Source: Anastrepha obliqua (taxonomy: Eukaryota; Arthropoda; Insecta; Diptera; Tephritidae). Taken from it: a stretch of 64,000 bases of DNA. The position numbers and the translations under genes were made by a program. The stretch is taken from contig NC_072893.1 in NCBI RefSeq assembly GCF_027943255.1, forward strand, positions 4,092,001 through 4,156,000, given 5' to 3'. The notes under the pieces were generated by a model, which made no database searches, was not told where the DNA came from, and was given only the letters and a program-made list of their open reading frames with translations. Numbering within the stretch: position 1 is the first letter of the stretch; each line of letters begins with the position of its first letter. Shown here piece after piece: positions 1 through 10,644 of the stretch.

Positions 1-238
1 GGAGCATATCGGGAGCTTTCTCCAACACTTTTGCTATACTTCAAATATTCTGTCCAGATCGACTTCGGTTTATGTGTGAGAGATGCTTCTTTTCCTTCCG
101 GACATCGTTTACTTAAAATTGTAAATCGCAAATATTTCGCTTGGGCAGCCATTTTCGCCTAAGGAGACGCCTTCTAGACAGGCGAACGAAGATTTCTCTG
201 TAACGCTCAATTACTATTCCAACCTAGTAATACGAGTT

Positions 239-615
239 AAAAGTGAAACCTGGTCACTCAAAGATGTGGATAAACAGAAGCTACTGCTCATTGAAAGCAG
301 AGGCCTGCGAAAATTCTTTGGTGCGATATGTGATAAAGGCGAATAGCGAAAGCGCTACAATTATGAACTCGAAAACCTGACCGTGCACGCGTCTGTAAAA
401 ACCAAAATAATAATCAACAAACTGAGATGGGTGGGTCACATATTATGGGCTAGTACCGATTACTCACCCCCACAAATACCATTTGGAAAGCGCTAGTGAC
501 ATAGAAGAAGTGGCCGTCTGCCGCTCAGATGGATGAAGACACGGGCGCGAAACAGAAACAGCTGGAGGCATATGTTGCAACAGGCGAAGACCCGACCAGA
601 GTTGTCCAGCCAACA
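239..615 (+). pseudogene. RTE-like non-LTR retrotransposon, C-terminal tail of the reverse transcriptase ORF
   Basis: Conceptual translation in shifting frames gives the segment that follows the reverse transcriptase domain in RTE-type elements. A stretch like ETWSLKDVDKQKLLLIESR is followed by LRKFF, then after a frame change by INKLRWVGHILWAS near 415-455 and a basic tail around 505-560. In intact relatives this region reads roughly 'AW.L...E..L..FERKILR...G' and 'LRW.GH..RM'. There is an in-frame TAG near 345 and at least one frameshift, so this is a dead fragment. The 5' side, with the catalytic RT domain, is missing or lies outside recognisable sequence. The same broad class recurs at 36.1 and 60.7 kb. 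Assignment to RTE rather than another non-LTR clade is from memory of tail motifs. Confidence 0.6.
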
Positions 616-870
616 GTGATGATGATTAATTTTCTAACTATCTAAAGATAAGTCACTATGTTTTGAGGGTCGTGATGAATTAAAGAAATCTGCGTTCCAT
701 CGTTTCTACTTTGTATAGACTCTTAATTTTTAATCATGGCAGAATCGACTACAAGAATCGACTTCACAAAAACGACTTACTGAAAAATGAGTATTTGGAG
801 ATATTCTCTGAAGGTGGAACATACTGCTTGAGTGTAATCAGAAAGCGCCTCCTCTTTTGTTTAAATCGAT

Positions 871-1320
871 TTAAGGGGGTATTCTGGTCTAGAAATTTGG
901 AAAAATTCATTTTTTTTTGCATATTTTCAAAGTTTTGATCTTCAAAAATATGCCCTTCAACGGACTTTTTAAAATTCGAATTATTTTCGGAGATATAGCG
1001 GATTTTGTGACGTGGCGTCTAAGCCGGCCGAGTGGAGCGAATCGCACAATGAACGGCAGATGTTACCGGACGACTTGAGGACTCGTTCTTTCCAGAAAAT
1101 CTTTTGTATTCCACACAACCTTTATTTATTCTATACATATATATATACCTACTTTATACTTCTATAATATATACCTGGAAATTAATCACCGATTAATCCA
1201 GAGTGAGAAGTAAATATTATGATCTAATTGGAATTGTTGCTCAAACTTCAAACACGATTTTCTCAAAACTACTTTTTTGAGATGGATATCTCAAGTTCTA
1301 CTTGACCGATCGCTTTGAAG
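871..1320 (+). repeat. TTAAGGGG-type MITE, left end and internal core only
   Basis: Begins TTAAGGGGGTATTCTGGTCT at 871. The end matches the start of the 50364 element (TTAAGGGGTA...TGGTCTAG) and the reverse complement of that element's right end (CTAGAAATT). A GC-richer patch at 1008-1075 sits in otherwise AT-rich DNA. The shared core of the MITE group, ACACGATTTTCTCAAAACTA, is at about 1252-1271. No matching right terminal repeat was found downstream, so the copy is truncated or broken. No coding potential. Confidence 0.45.
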
Positions 1321-1848
1321 TTTGATAAGAATTTTTCATTATACACCTGTCTATCGCGCCTGCCTCGGATTTTGAAAAATTTAAGTTTAAAGTATTTTTA
1401 AAAAATTTGAAAATTAAAAAAAGGGGATACAAATTTTTTTTTTTTTCAAGTTGACGCCATTTTGTGATTTTTTTTTTCTTTGATTTGGCGTAATCCGATA
1501 GCGACATCCTAACTAATGAAGAATTCTTCAATTTGTTTCTTTTAGATCACTACAAAGGTTGGAATCATGTCAACCATGGAGCTCCCTTTTTACAGTAGCC
1601 CCCACTCCGCCGGCCTGTAATTCCACGATTTTTTTATTTCTATTTTTTTTATTAATTTTTTTTTATACTTTTCCAATATTAATAAAAACCATAAAAAATG
1701 GATAGTAAAAATGTTTTTCATTTTTTTTATCTTAAAAAACATATTATCGCCTGCTAAGCCCTAAAATAATCTAGTAGCCCGTGGAAGAAAATATGTTTTT
1801 CAACAGGTATCCGCAGTTGTCAGATCTTCAAACCCAGACTATATATAT
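1321..1848. other. AT-rich stretch without recognised gene
   Basis: Long T and A runs (for example 1434-1446 and 1642-1660). Probably continuation or debris of the repeat that begins at 871; no terminal repeat or protein signature could be recognised. Confidence 0.3.
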
Positions 1849-2733
1849 ACTCGCTGTGTCAGCAGAAAATAACCGGTTTTTTTTCTTGCAACTTTAAGAT
1901 ATATTTCACTCTGCTTTTTACTGGATAATAGTCCCACTCAAGGGCTACGAAACTTTCTCGTAAACGCAACCAAACAAAAATGAGTGAGAAGTACGCGAAG
2001 CGTTTTGAGGCGGTATTTTTATGCACGCATTCGAAAGGGCCGAAATTGTCTTACGCCGCGGCTGCAAAAGTTATTAGAAAATCAAAAATATAATATTTGT
2101 TGTGATGTGCAATCAGCGGTATAAGGTGTACAAAAATGTTGAAGACATTTCCGAGCGCGGCTTGAAGCGAGTGACGATAAAAAAGCAGGATAAAGTGATC
2201 GCGCAACTTTTTAAGCGGGACCCTTCTTTGTGACTACGCCAAGCACGCATAATTCTTGCTAAAAAGGGAATAGATGTGAGTATCAACACCATCGAACGTC
2301 TACTGAAGGAAGCGAACATATCCTACCGTCCCACATCATCAAAACCACTGCTATCAGAAAAACACATTGAAAAACAACAAAACCAGAAAATGGTGTCACA
2401 GTATTGGACTGTCCTTCCCAGCCCCCAGACGCCAACCCTATTGCAAATGTGTGGGGAACTATGAAAACGCATCTTTCCAGAAAGCCAGGCCATGATTTAA
2501 AGCATCCCGTGCGGCAACTTAGCACGTCCTCTTGGTCGGCGAGCTACGCAGAAAAGCTGGTTCAAAACATGCCGAGAAGATACCAGCCTAGACTCAACAA
2601 CGATGAAGACTACACGGTTTATTGAGTAACTGCGACTCGTAGTTTTGTACATACTTTCTTGTAAAAAAATTTCAAATATATATCTTTTATACTTCATGAA
2701 TAATCGCGGTTCCGTTTTTCTGCCACAGACTGT
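1849..2733 (+). mobile_element. Tc1-like DNA transposon, internally deleted, transposase catalytic core lost
   Basis: Terminal inverted repeats are readable: CTGTGTCAGCAGAAAATAAC near 1853-1872 against the complement of GTTCCGTTTTTCTGCCACAG at 2709-2728. A start at 1980 gives MSEKYAKRFEAVFLCTHSKG, the usual N-terminus of one insect Tc1-like lineage, followed by paired helix-turn-helix traces. From 2276 the protein reads SINTIERLLKEANISYR and PLLSEKHIEK, then jumps to DCPSQPPDANPIANVWG near 2404-2460. The middle of the protein, with the first two catalytic Asp residues, is therefore deleted. The third catalytic residue, normally Glu in 'NPIENVW', is Ala here. The C-terminus LVQNMPRRYQ and DEDYTVY ends at 2625. 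Stops are also present near 2090 and 2232. It cannot encode an active transposase. Confidence 0.8.
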
Positions 2734-2749
2734 AATTGGCGCTGATAAG

Positions 2750-2921
2750 CTTTAGTGGTTGGTTGACCGAGATCCTCCAGCAATTTATGGCGTACGTCTT
2801 GATGTTGTTCCACAATTAGAGGAACGTACAGTTCTATGTGGCCTCTGAATGGAAAATTGTGTTCTATGAGGACACTACCGGGTAGTAGTCACGGAGGACC
2901 CCATTTGACTACGGCGACCGC
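2750..2921 (-). repeat. tRNA-headed SINE copy 1, internally deleted
   Basis: Matches the family described at 4240. It retains the 3' part (GAGATCCTCC, CGTCTTGATGTTGTTCCACA near 2790) and the 5' head (GTAGTCACG...GACTACGGCG at 2884-2917) with the middle shortened. Confidence 0.6.
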
Positions 2922-3194
2922 CCAGAATGCAATCCTCTTTGTTAATATTGCAGCGGACGAACGTTATATTGAATAGTCTTCAACCACGAAGTGTTGTATA
3001 AATATACGAAGTATTGAATAAATATAAATATCTATTAGTTTTATTTTCCAATTTCAACATTTCGGATTTACCTTGACCACCCTACATATTGCATATCAAG
3101 AAGATATGATCAAGATGATGATGTTCCCCTGTACGATCACTCTTCTCTTTATTGCGTGTTTGCGATCAATACATTTACTATTGCATAAGAAAAG

Positions 3195-4022
3195 TAACGG
3201 GTGATTTTTTAGCTATTATGTTTTTAAACAGTTGGTTTAAAAAGCTGACGCTTATAAAAATGGGTGTTCTGTTAAGAAAGTTTAAAGTCGAAAAATTGTG
3301 TTCAGCGACGAAGCTCATTTTTGGATCAATGGGTACGTAAATAAGCAGATTTGTCGATTTTGGAGTGAAGATCAGCCAGAAGAATTGCAAGAGCTACCAA
3401 TGTATCCAGAAAAGGTCACAGTTTGGATCGGTTTATCGGCTGGAGGTATCATTGGACCGTACTTCTTCAAAGATGCTGCGAATCGTAACATAACTGTGAA
3501 TGGTGAGCGCTACCGTGAAATGATATCCAACTTTTTTTGCCCAAAATGCAAGAGCTTGACTTGCATGACATGTGGTTTCAGCAAGACGGTGCCACATGCC
3601 ACACAATATGCGTAACAATGGACTTGTTGAGAGGCGAGTTCGGTGAACATTTATTTTCACGTTCGGGACCTGTCAATTGGCCACCCAGATCGTGCGATAT
3701 AACGCCTTAAGATTATTTTTTGTGGGGCTATGTTAAAACTCATGTCTATTCAGACAAGCCTGCTTCAATTAACGCACTGGAAGACCACATTAAAGCATTT
3801 ATATGTGAGATACCGGCCGAAACATTGGAAAGAGTATGCCAAAATTGGACTAAGCGGATGGACTATTTGAAGCGCAGTCCCGGTCAACATTTGCATGCAT
3901 CTTCAAACATTCAATTATATAGACTGTACTATCGATTTAAATAAAAATTTCATGCATTTTTCTGAATTTTACGTGTGTTTTTTTGAAGAACTTTCCTATA
4001 GCTCTTAAAAAATCACCCTTTA
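3195..4022 (+). mobile_element. Mariner/ITm-superfamily transposon with 5' deletion; all three catalytic Asp visible but broken
   Basis: Ends are inverted repeats flanked by TA: ACGGGTGATTTTTTAGCTAT at 3197 and the complement of CTCTTAAAAAATCACCCTT at 4002-4020. The N-terminal DNA-binding half is gone; coding sequence resumes at about 3297. The DDD catalytic residues can be read across frames. They are the first Asp in VFSDEAHFWINGYVNKQ (3297-3347), the second in WFQQDGATCH (about 3571-3600, shifted frame), and the third in DYFLWGYV (about 3712-3735). A TAA stop sits just before the third motif, and at least one frameshift separates the first two. The C-terminus ENW/QNWTKRMDYLKRS and GQHLH ends near 3900. 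This is the same large family as the copies at 5472, 15820 and 47368, but with different ends. Exact subfamily not assigned. Confidence 0.85.
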
Positions 4023-4075
4023 TATGAGGTATGTACCAACTAACTACTACTACCATTTTGCTCAGTCATGAGAGA

Positions 4076-4236
4076 TCGGCGGCCGCTGCAACCGAATTGG
4101 TTGGAGCGTGGCAATGGCAACTTCCGAGTGTATTTCTGCCATAAAAAAGATCTTCATAAAAAAGCATCTCCCATTCGGAGTCCGTTTAAAAGTATAGGTC
4201 CCATCATTTGTGGAAGAACATCAAAACGCACCGAAT
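4076..4236 (+). repeat. tRNA-headed SINE copy 2, shortened
   Basis: Head GGCGGCCGCTGCAACCGAAT, then a deletion joining GGAGCGTG to GCAATGGCAACTTCCGAGTG, and the body down to CATCAAAACGCACCGA at 4229. It lies head-to-tail with copy 3, with almost nothing between them. Confidence 0.65.
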
Positions 4237-4239
4237 GTC

Positions 4240-4550
4240 GACTGCTGTAACCGAATGGATTGGCGCGTGACTACCATTCGGAACTCAAAGAGAACGTAGG
4301 TTAGAATCTCAGTGAAAGACCAAAATGAAGAAAACGTTTTTCTAATAGCGGTCGACCCTTGGCAGGCAATGTCAAACCTCCGAGTGTATTTCTGCAATAA
4401 AAAATGTCTTCATAAAAAACCATCTCCCATTCGGAGTCGGCTTAAAAATGTAAGTCCCTTCATTTGTGGAAGAACATCAAGACGCACCGAGCAAATAGGA
4501 GGAGGAGCTCGGCCTGCCACCAAGAAAGTGTGTAAGCGTCAATTATATGA
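4240..4550 (+). repeat. tRNA-headed SINE copy 3, near full length (family reference copy)
   Basis: About 310 bp. The first ~75 bp resemble a tRNA with RNA polymerase III internal promoter boxes: TGTAACCGAATGGATTGG (box A region, 4246-4263), then a region ending in the self-complementary GACTACCATTCGG, then GTAGGTTAGAATCTC (box B region, 4296-4310; intact copies have GGTTCGAAT). The body contains recurring blocks: GGTCGACCCTTGGCAGGCAA, CTCCGAGTGTATTTCTGC, CATTCGGAGTCGGCTTAAAA, TTTGTGGAAGAACATCAAGA and GGAGGAGGAGCTCGGCC. The 3' end is AT-rich (GTCAATTATATGAATA). The same blocks recur about 11 times in this window in both orientations. No protein is encoded. The tRNA origin of the head is inference from the box positions. 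Confidence 0.75.
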
Positions 4551-4856
4551 ATATATGTACATATCTATAATATTAGAGATGCTTCCAGTTTTTTTCAGTC
4601 TAGCCTCTCTTCCTAGGGATCTTGAGACCTTAGAGTCATCTTAACGGATAGTTGATAATCTTCAAAATTGGTGCGTCTGATCATCAAACAAAGAATGGCA
4701 TTGCGCTGCAGCTATTTGGAATTTTACGATTATCTGAACTGCAGATCCATTTTCTTCCACCGCATTCTTGCCTTTGATGAGGATAGTAATATGCCTTGTC
4801 GGAATCATTTTATGGCAGCCCAAACGAGGCAGTTTTTAATCATGCCTACCTGTAAG
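4551..4856. other. No recognised feature
   Basis: Short AT-rich stretch between the SINE and the next MITE end. I see no gene or repeat I can name. Confidence 0.3.
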
Positions 4857-5150
4857 TTAAGGGGGAGGATTTTCAAAAAGTCTATTTTTTTACAAATTAT
4901 TATTCTTTATAGTTTTATGTGTATTTCTGTGGAAGTCGATTGCAAAAATTCCCCATAGGTACAAAGTTATGGTAGGAAGTGTAACTGCCCGACGAGAGTT
5001 TGATACGCACAGCGAAATGCACTTGAAAGTTTAAACTCGTGTTTCTCGAAACTACTTTTTCCGGCACGGTCTGCTGCCTAACTCATTTTAATATTTTTTG
5101 ATGTTTTTTTTTAGTATTCGAAAGTGTTTTCTCTATAGTCTGTCTAGCCG
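4857..5150 (+). repeat. TTAAGGGG-type MITE, left part
   Basis: Starts TTAAGGGGGAGGATTTTCAA at 4857. The shared core appears as AACTCGTGTTTCTCGAAACT at 5034-5053. No complementary right end could be found before the mariner element at 5472, so this is probably a partial copy. Confidence 0.4.
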
Positions 5151-5471
5151 GATTTTTGATATTTTTATTAAACAATTTTATAAGCATAATTAAAGTGTGA
5201 CATTTATGACGTAAAACGCATACTTCTTTTTAAAATGCCATAAATTGCAAAAATTTTCGAACTACAACTTTATTGTACAAGAATTGTTTTACTTTTTACA
5301 GATCCATCAACATTTCAAGGAGAAAGATGCAGACCGTGAAGCAACTTGTTTTCATTGTACTTTGGGTCACGTGATTTTTTATATACTAGTTTTTATAAAG
5401 AAAAATTAAAATAAAATTTTTTTATAAAGCTTAAGTACTAATAAGCAATGTATACAATATTCTTTTTATAC
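5151..5471. other. AT-rich stretch without recognised gene
   Basis: Possibly the remainder of the MITE that starts at 4857; no terminal repeat seen. Confidence 0.25.
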
Positions 5472-6563
5472 AAGGTGGCGCAAAAGTAACCTTGCGATGT
5501 TTTTTGGCTGTAATTAAAAAAAAATGAAAAACTTTGATTCTTCTTGTGGATTATTTTTATTTTGTCTTTTAATTTTTTTTTACATCAAGTCGAGAATATG
5601 ATGTCATGTAAATGGCCGCCGCCACAGTTGATTGCCATTTGAGCCCTTTTATGGCATTTTCCATCACTTTGGTCAAAACTTCCGGCGATAGGTCCCCACA
5701 TTCTTGACGGATATTGTCTTTAAGAGCTGCAAGAGTCTGAGGCTCGTTGACATAAACCCGCGACTTCAAAAAGCCCCACAAGAAGAAGTCTGGAGCGGTC
5801 AAATCAGGCGATCTTGCTGGCCAATGCAAATCGCCAAAACGGGAGATTAGGCGCCCGGGAAATGCATCCATCAGCATATCGGTTGTGGCACGTTTGGCCC
5901 GCGACGTCTTCGAAGAAAAAAGGTCCGATGACTCCTCCAGCGAAAACAGCACACCATACAGTGACTTTGAGCGGGTGTAATGGCTCTTCGTGGGTTACAC
6001 GTGGATTTTCAGTGCCCCAGAAGCGTACATTTTGCTTATTTACGTATCCGCTAAGATGGAAATGGGCCTCATCGCTCATGATTATTTTTGATGAAAAATC
6101 ATCTTCCTCTTGGTGGTGATTAAGGATGGCTTGAGCGGATGGTAGACGCGATTGGCGGTCAGCAGCTAACAGCTGATGCACCGTCTGGACTTTGTATGGA
6201 AACATCTTCAAATCTTGTACCAAAATTCGCTGTAAAGACCGTCGATTGATGCCCATTTGCGTGGCACGTCGTCTGGTCGATGTCGACGGCGCTTCCATGA
6301 TATCCTCGGCTACAGCAGCAATATTCTCTGCAGAACGGCTACTCCGGGGGCCTGCCACGCCTGGCAGCATCTCGTGTTGTGCCAGTCTCTTCGAGGCGAG
6401 CGGCTAAACGTCGCAGTGTTTCACCAGTAGGCGTTGGACGGCGAGGAACTGCGACGAAATTCACGTTGTGCCAAAGTCACCGACCGATTATTGGTCAAAC
6501 AAATAGGGGCCAATCGCAAAATTTATAGCATTTTCTGATAGGAGGATTACTTTAGCGCCACCT
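5472..6563 (-). mobile_element. Mariner/ITm-superfamily transposon, minus strand, internal deletion removes the second catalytic Asp
   Basis: The ends are near-perfect inverted repeats: AGGTGGCGCAAAAGTAACCT at 5473-5492 and the complement of GGATTACTTTAGCGCCACCT at 6543-6562 (18 of 20 agree). The transposase reads leftwards from about 6470. Its N-terminal part needs one frameshift near 6370. Next come SRSAENIAAVAEDI, a helix-turn-helix region ending QRILVQDLKMFPYKVQ, and the first catalytic Asp in IIMSDEAHFHLSGYVNKQ. FFFEDVAGQTCH follows, and the reading then jumps to ATTDMLMDAFPGRLISRFGD. That junction deletes the segment with the usual QQDGA motif and the second Asp. The third region, SPDLTAPDFFLWGFLKSRVY, is intact, and the protein ends SRLDVKKN at 5569. 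The copy is non-autonomous but could still be mobilised in principle because both ends are well preserved (inference). Confidence 0.85.
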
Positions 6564-7824
6564 GTTATTTATTTCTATTGTTATCCCTTCTAAAACAATT
6601 TTTCTTTTAGCGCATTTTTGGCGCTGCTGGACGTATGTAACCCCTTACGAGCTTCAATTGAACCGTGAACTCTTCCAGGATCACTGCTTCCACATGTTAG
6701 GTTACCTTAGCCCCCTTGCACCCCTATTCGTTCTTCGTTTCAACTTCAATGCACTCAATCCAATCCTTATATAATTTTATACCAACTCTGCAATAATTTT
6801 CCGGAAACTCTGCCAATACTGTTTACACTTTTTTGTTGAACTTTTAAGAAATGCGGCTCTGACTTTCCTACATAAGAGCTAATATGGTAATACGGAGCAC
6901 TCGTTCATCTGTGCGATATTTGGTTCTTTCCAAAAAACAGTGACATGTCAACTTCAAAGGGCTGTCCAATGAATGAATGGACAGATTTTTTAGGTGGAGG
7001 AAATATTGAAGTGTGGATCCTTCTATCGGTTAATATGTGTCGATGTCAACACTTTTTAACAAACCTGTACTTGATGCATATCTGGTATGGTGTGGCGGCG
7101 GAAAGGGTGCTCCTTGTTTTAATAAAAGTATTTTGATGTAATGGTTCAGACCCAGGAATCAGTTACAAATTTGTATGTAATTGTGCACCTTCCCATATAT
7201 GATATTACATATTTAAGTACATACATACGTACACACACATACACCTATAGAGTGCAATGAATAAACTACTCCGAGTGGAGAACTGAAAGGAATGGCATAT
7301 CCTTTGCTTTCAGTTGTTTAAACTTACTTTGTAGTACTACTTACTTACGTGTTGTTGTATTTGTTGTTTGTGCCGTTATTATTATTGAAAGTTGGCCGCG
7401 CATTTTCGCGTACATTTATCTATTTATTATATTACCAGCGTACTTTGGCATAATGCGTCGGCTATTGTACACACACACACTTATAAATACATGCATATGT
7501 AGTACTTGTGTGGGTGTGTGGCGGTGAATGATGCACGACGATACACGGCACCTGCCCCCGCTACCCCGCGCAAAGTATGTGCGCATTATTGCACTGCTGT
7601 AGTCTCGTTTAATTGCGAACCTCTGGTTATTTCCATTTTCATAATATTCTATGTGTAGCAATTCATTTTTTTGCACTTCCAGCTCATTGCTTTGTTTCTT
7701 CCATTTTTATTTTAATTTATTTAATTTGTATATAGACACTTGTAGTTTTTTTTATGCGGTTTTATTGCCTTTAAAAAAATTATATACGCACACATATGCA
7801 ATTAACGCGCATACCCGTTGTAGG
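6564..7824. other. Stretch without recognised gene
   Basis: Contains short CA/TG-rich patches (7225-7245, 7470-7515). A lone CGTATGTAACCCCTTACG at 6622-6639 resembles an outward end of the AAGGGG-type MITEs but has no partner. The open stretches here look random. Confidence 0.3.
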
Positions 7825-7952
7825 GGGCTTGGCCGAGCTTCTCCTACGATTTGCGGGTGAGCCTTGATGTGGTTCCGCAAATGGAGTGGCCCACTGTTTT
7901 TTTTTTGCTACTTGCGAAAGGCAGATGTTTTTTATTGCGGAAATGCACCCAC
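7825..7952 (-). repeat. tRNA-headed SINE copy 4, 3' fragment
   Basis: GGGGCTTGGCCGAGCTTCTC and GCCTTGATGTGGTTCCGCAA match the complement of the SINE 3' body. The head is missing. It abuts directly the 3' UTR of the retrotransposon that follows. Confidence 0.55.
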
Positions 7953-7954
7953 TG

Positions 7955-9345
7955 ACGGTGGGCCAGTGTAGGTATGTGGGTAGGTGAAATGGTTGAAGTA
8001 CCATCCTGACACTCCCTAAGTAGCACGAAAACATTGTTTTGATGCGATTATGGGACCTCCGACTGGCACTTATCTATAACCAGCCAGAGCTCTGAAAGGT
8101 CCCCACGGCTTCTGCAATGGGGATTAAATGGTAATCCTAGCTTTGCCGATTGTCCAATGACCGGTAAATACAGCTACGAGTTTGGAAAATGAGTTGGGTC
8201 CCCAGAACTTTCTGTCACATGAATTGTACTGGAGCCCAAGAGTTTTCGAAATAACACATGAAAGCATGAAGCTCCATTTCTTCTGAGCTTTTCTCAGAGA
8301 TAAGTGGTGCAATTCCCCTTTAACATGACCAATAACCGGGCTCGAGATCTCTGAGACCAATTCAATCCTTGTAAGCTCAACATAAAATTTGTTTCCCTCT
8401 ATGTTCCTATGTCCTGGAACCCAGGTCAGAGAAATGTTACCTGCATACCAAAAATATTTGATCTCCTCTTTACAGGAGTTGAACAGTTTGGATCTCAACC
8501 ATGGCGTCGTCAGAGTCTTGATCACTACTTGACTATCGGAAAACATTTCAATATCCCTCTTCCTTATGAAATTTCCATGTCTGCGGTATCGCAAGGACTT
8601 CTGCCTGAAAAACACTAGGAGTATTCGGCAGTTTTGAGGGAATAGATAAATTGACGGACTCAAAGAAAACCCCTACTTCGACTCTCGACCCCATCTTGGA
8701 GCCGTCAGTGTGGACAGAGGTAGCAGCATCGGCACAGATTTTCCCTCGTTCTAATCATGTCTACTTGGAAAGATTGCTCTGACACGATCCACGAACTCCA
8801 GTTTGTGGATAGAGAGATCTGAGAAATGCGGTATTAACTGCCTAAAAATAGTACCATGTCACTTGAGAGATTACATCTAGGGACCATCCTCCTCTGACCA
8901 GATTGCACTTTGAGGAGCGTTGGAAATAACGTAAAAGTCGATGATGCAAACCGGCATTCATGGCAGCACTGGGACAAGTTCGACATGCTCTGGTAATGCT
9001 AATACATGCAGTCCTTGGCACCCTCCCCACTTTACTGATATTATAGCCCTTCCGAAGAGCTTGCCACCAAACCAGGCATCTATACGTTAAAATTGGCAGA
9101 ATTTCAGCAGAAGAGCGACCTGTGGCTAGAGTCGCCATATTTTGCCGAACAAAGATTTGCAGGAGTAAGAAAGCTACACTGGCCTTCTTTGCCCGTTTTT
9201 CAATGTGTACCTTCCAATGGAGTTTAGAGTCAAGTATCACTCCAAGATCAACATATAGGCGAGCTTTGTGCGCAACACCTTTTCCTGTCACTTGATCCTT
9301 CCTGCTCACTGTGAGCATCGAACTTGGTACCAATCGTATGCGCAA
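7955..9345 (-). pseudogene. Non-LTR retrotransposon (RNase H-bearing, LOA/I-like), 3' half with 3' UTR
   Basis: Reading leftwards, 9345-8842 is open for 167 codons and matches the post-catalytic 'thumb' region of a reverse transcriptase (LGVILDSKLHWKVHIEKRAK, later ILTYRCLVWWQALRKGYNIS). An RNase H domain follows at about 8705-8370: TDGSKM with the first Asp, FQAEVLAI with the Glu, and after a frameshift SDSQVVIKTL with the second Asp. Then comes TWVPGHRNIEGNKF with the His. The C-terminal part contains FTGHWTIGKARI, and the CCHC knuckle beyond it is lost. The stretch 8120-7955 is the 3' UTR: its complement reads GCTACTTAGGGAGTGTCAGG and ends CATTTCACCTACCCACATAC. That UTR recurs at 21.0 kb (plus strand) and 23.1 kb (minus strand). 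The catalytic RT half is absent. Clade assignment is tentative. Confidence 0.75.
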
Positions 9346-10418
9346 TCAGGCGCAAATTCATGCAGCTGTGGCGGCCGCCACTGATAAAAATTGCATTAAA
9401 CTATAATATGTGTTTTTATCAAATGTTTTTATTGCTTTTTTTTGAGGCATACGCGCTTGTTTGTTTATTTGGCAATGAAGCGTTTATTATCGCTCTGCGT
9501 TCAGCTCTCAGTAACGCCCATAACCGACTGGATCCGCCCAGTGCTGGTACTTTGTGCTTTAAAAAATCTTACATCCAGTTTATAACTTTTATTTTTTATA
9601 AATTTTGTGGCTTTGTCCGGAATATAAGTATGATTAAATTGAAGAGCCTTGGTATGAAATTAATGATGCAGATTTTTTTGCTAATTAGTACCTGTAATGC
9701 ATGCAGATGTATGCGTAATAATGTGTATGTACGTGTGTATGCAAATTGTGTGGATGCACATTCAAAAATGCTATTAAGTAGGCTAACGTGAAAGACGGAC
9801 ACATGCAAGCCTGCTCGTATACGACTCTAGTCCTAATGACACAAACGGTACATTTCATCGTACGCAAAACGCACACATAAATAAATAAAAGAGGAATAAC
9901 TGCATGTGATATTGAAGCGAACTTTTTGGCTCTTATTCGCATGTAACCAAAACCTAAACAAGCGCTTGGAAGAGCTGAGCTGATTTTATCGGGACTTTCA
10001 TTAGTGTTCAGTGTTTTTTTTTTAGAAAAGTACAGCTCAATAATGCAAGACACTTATTTTTATTTTTATTTTTATTTGAATAAAATTCGGAAAACAATGA
10101 AGGAAAAAATTTAAAGAGTTTATGGGATATTTTTTAAATTGAATTATCTCATTAAGATTTTCTTATTAACTTCAAACTTACTTCTTATTATACTAAAATT
10201 TAATAAGACATAAAGCTGCATACCAACAATTTTTCTAAAAATTCTAATTAAAAACGGTGAAAATTTTTTGGAATTTTTCTAATTTTAAGATATGAAATTT
10301 GGATTTATATGCTTTTTGATATAAAAAAACAATGAACACAAAAAAATCAGAACTGATCAAAATAATGATGGACTATCTATTGGCCCGTGTTTTAGAAGGA
10401 GAAAATATTACCACCTAA
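9346..10418. other. Stretch without recognised gene
   Basis: AT-rich, with a short T run at 10014-10022. The open stretches at 9596-10053 contain tandem short TG/CA motifs and no family signature. Confidence 0.3.
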
Positions 10419-10642
10419 GGGTCGCCACAGCCGAATGGGTTGATGTATAGGTTTAAATCCCCATGGATGAAATAGTAAAATGATAGAAACAGTTTTTTCC
10501 AATAACAGTCGCTCCTCGGCAGACAATAGCAAATTTCCGAGTTTTTTTCTGCTATGAAAAAGATTCTCATAAAAAAAAATAGCTGCCGTTCGAAGTCGGC
10601 TTGTTTATGTAACAACATCAAGGCGCACGTCAATAGAAGGAA
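10419..10642 (+). repeat. tRNA-headed SINE copy 5
   Basis: Head GGGTCGCCACAGCCGAATGG with a good box B-like sequence, AGGTTTAAATCCCC (10449-10462), then the body blocks CGCTCCTCGGCAGACAAT and CGTTCGAAGTCGGCTTG. The 3' end runs straight into a MITE fragment at 10645. Confidence 0.65.
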
Positions 10643-10644
10643 TG

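Noticed and set aside
6622..6639. Lone AAGGGGTTACATACG-type end
   Set aside because: Resembles a MITE end but no partner or core was found nearby, so not annotated as an element.
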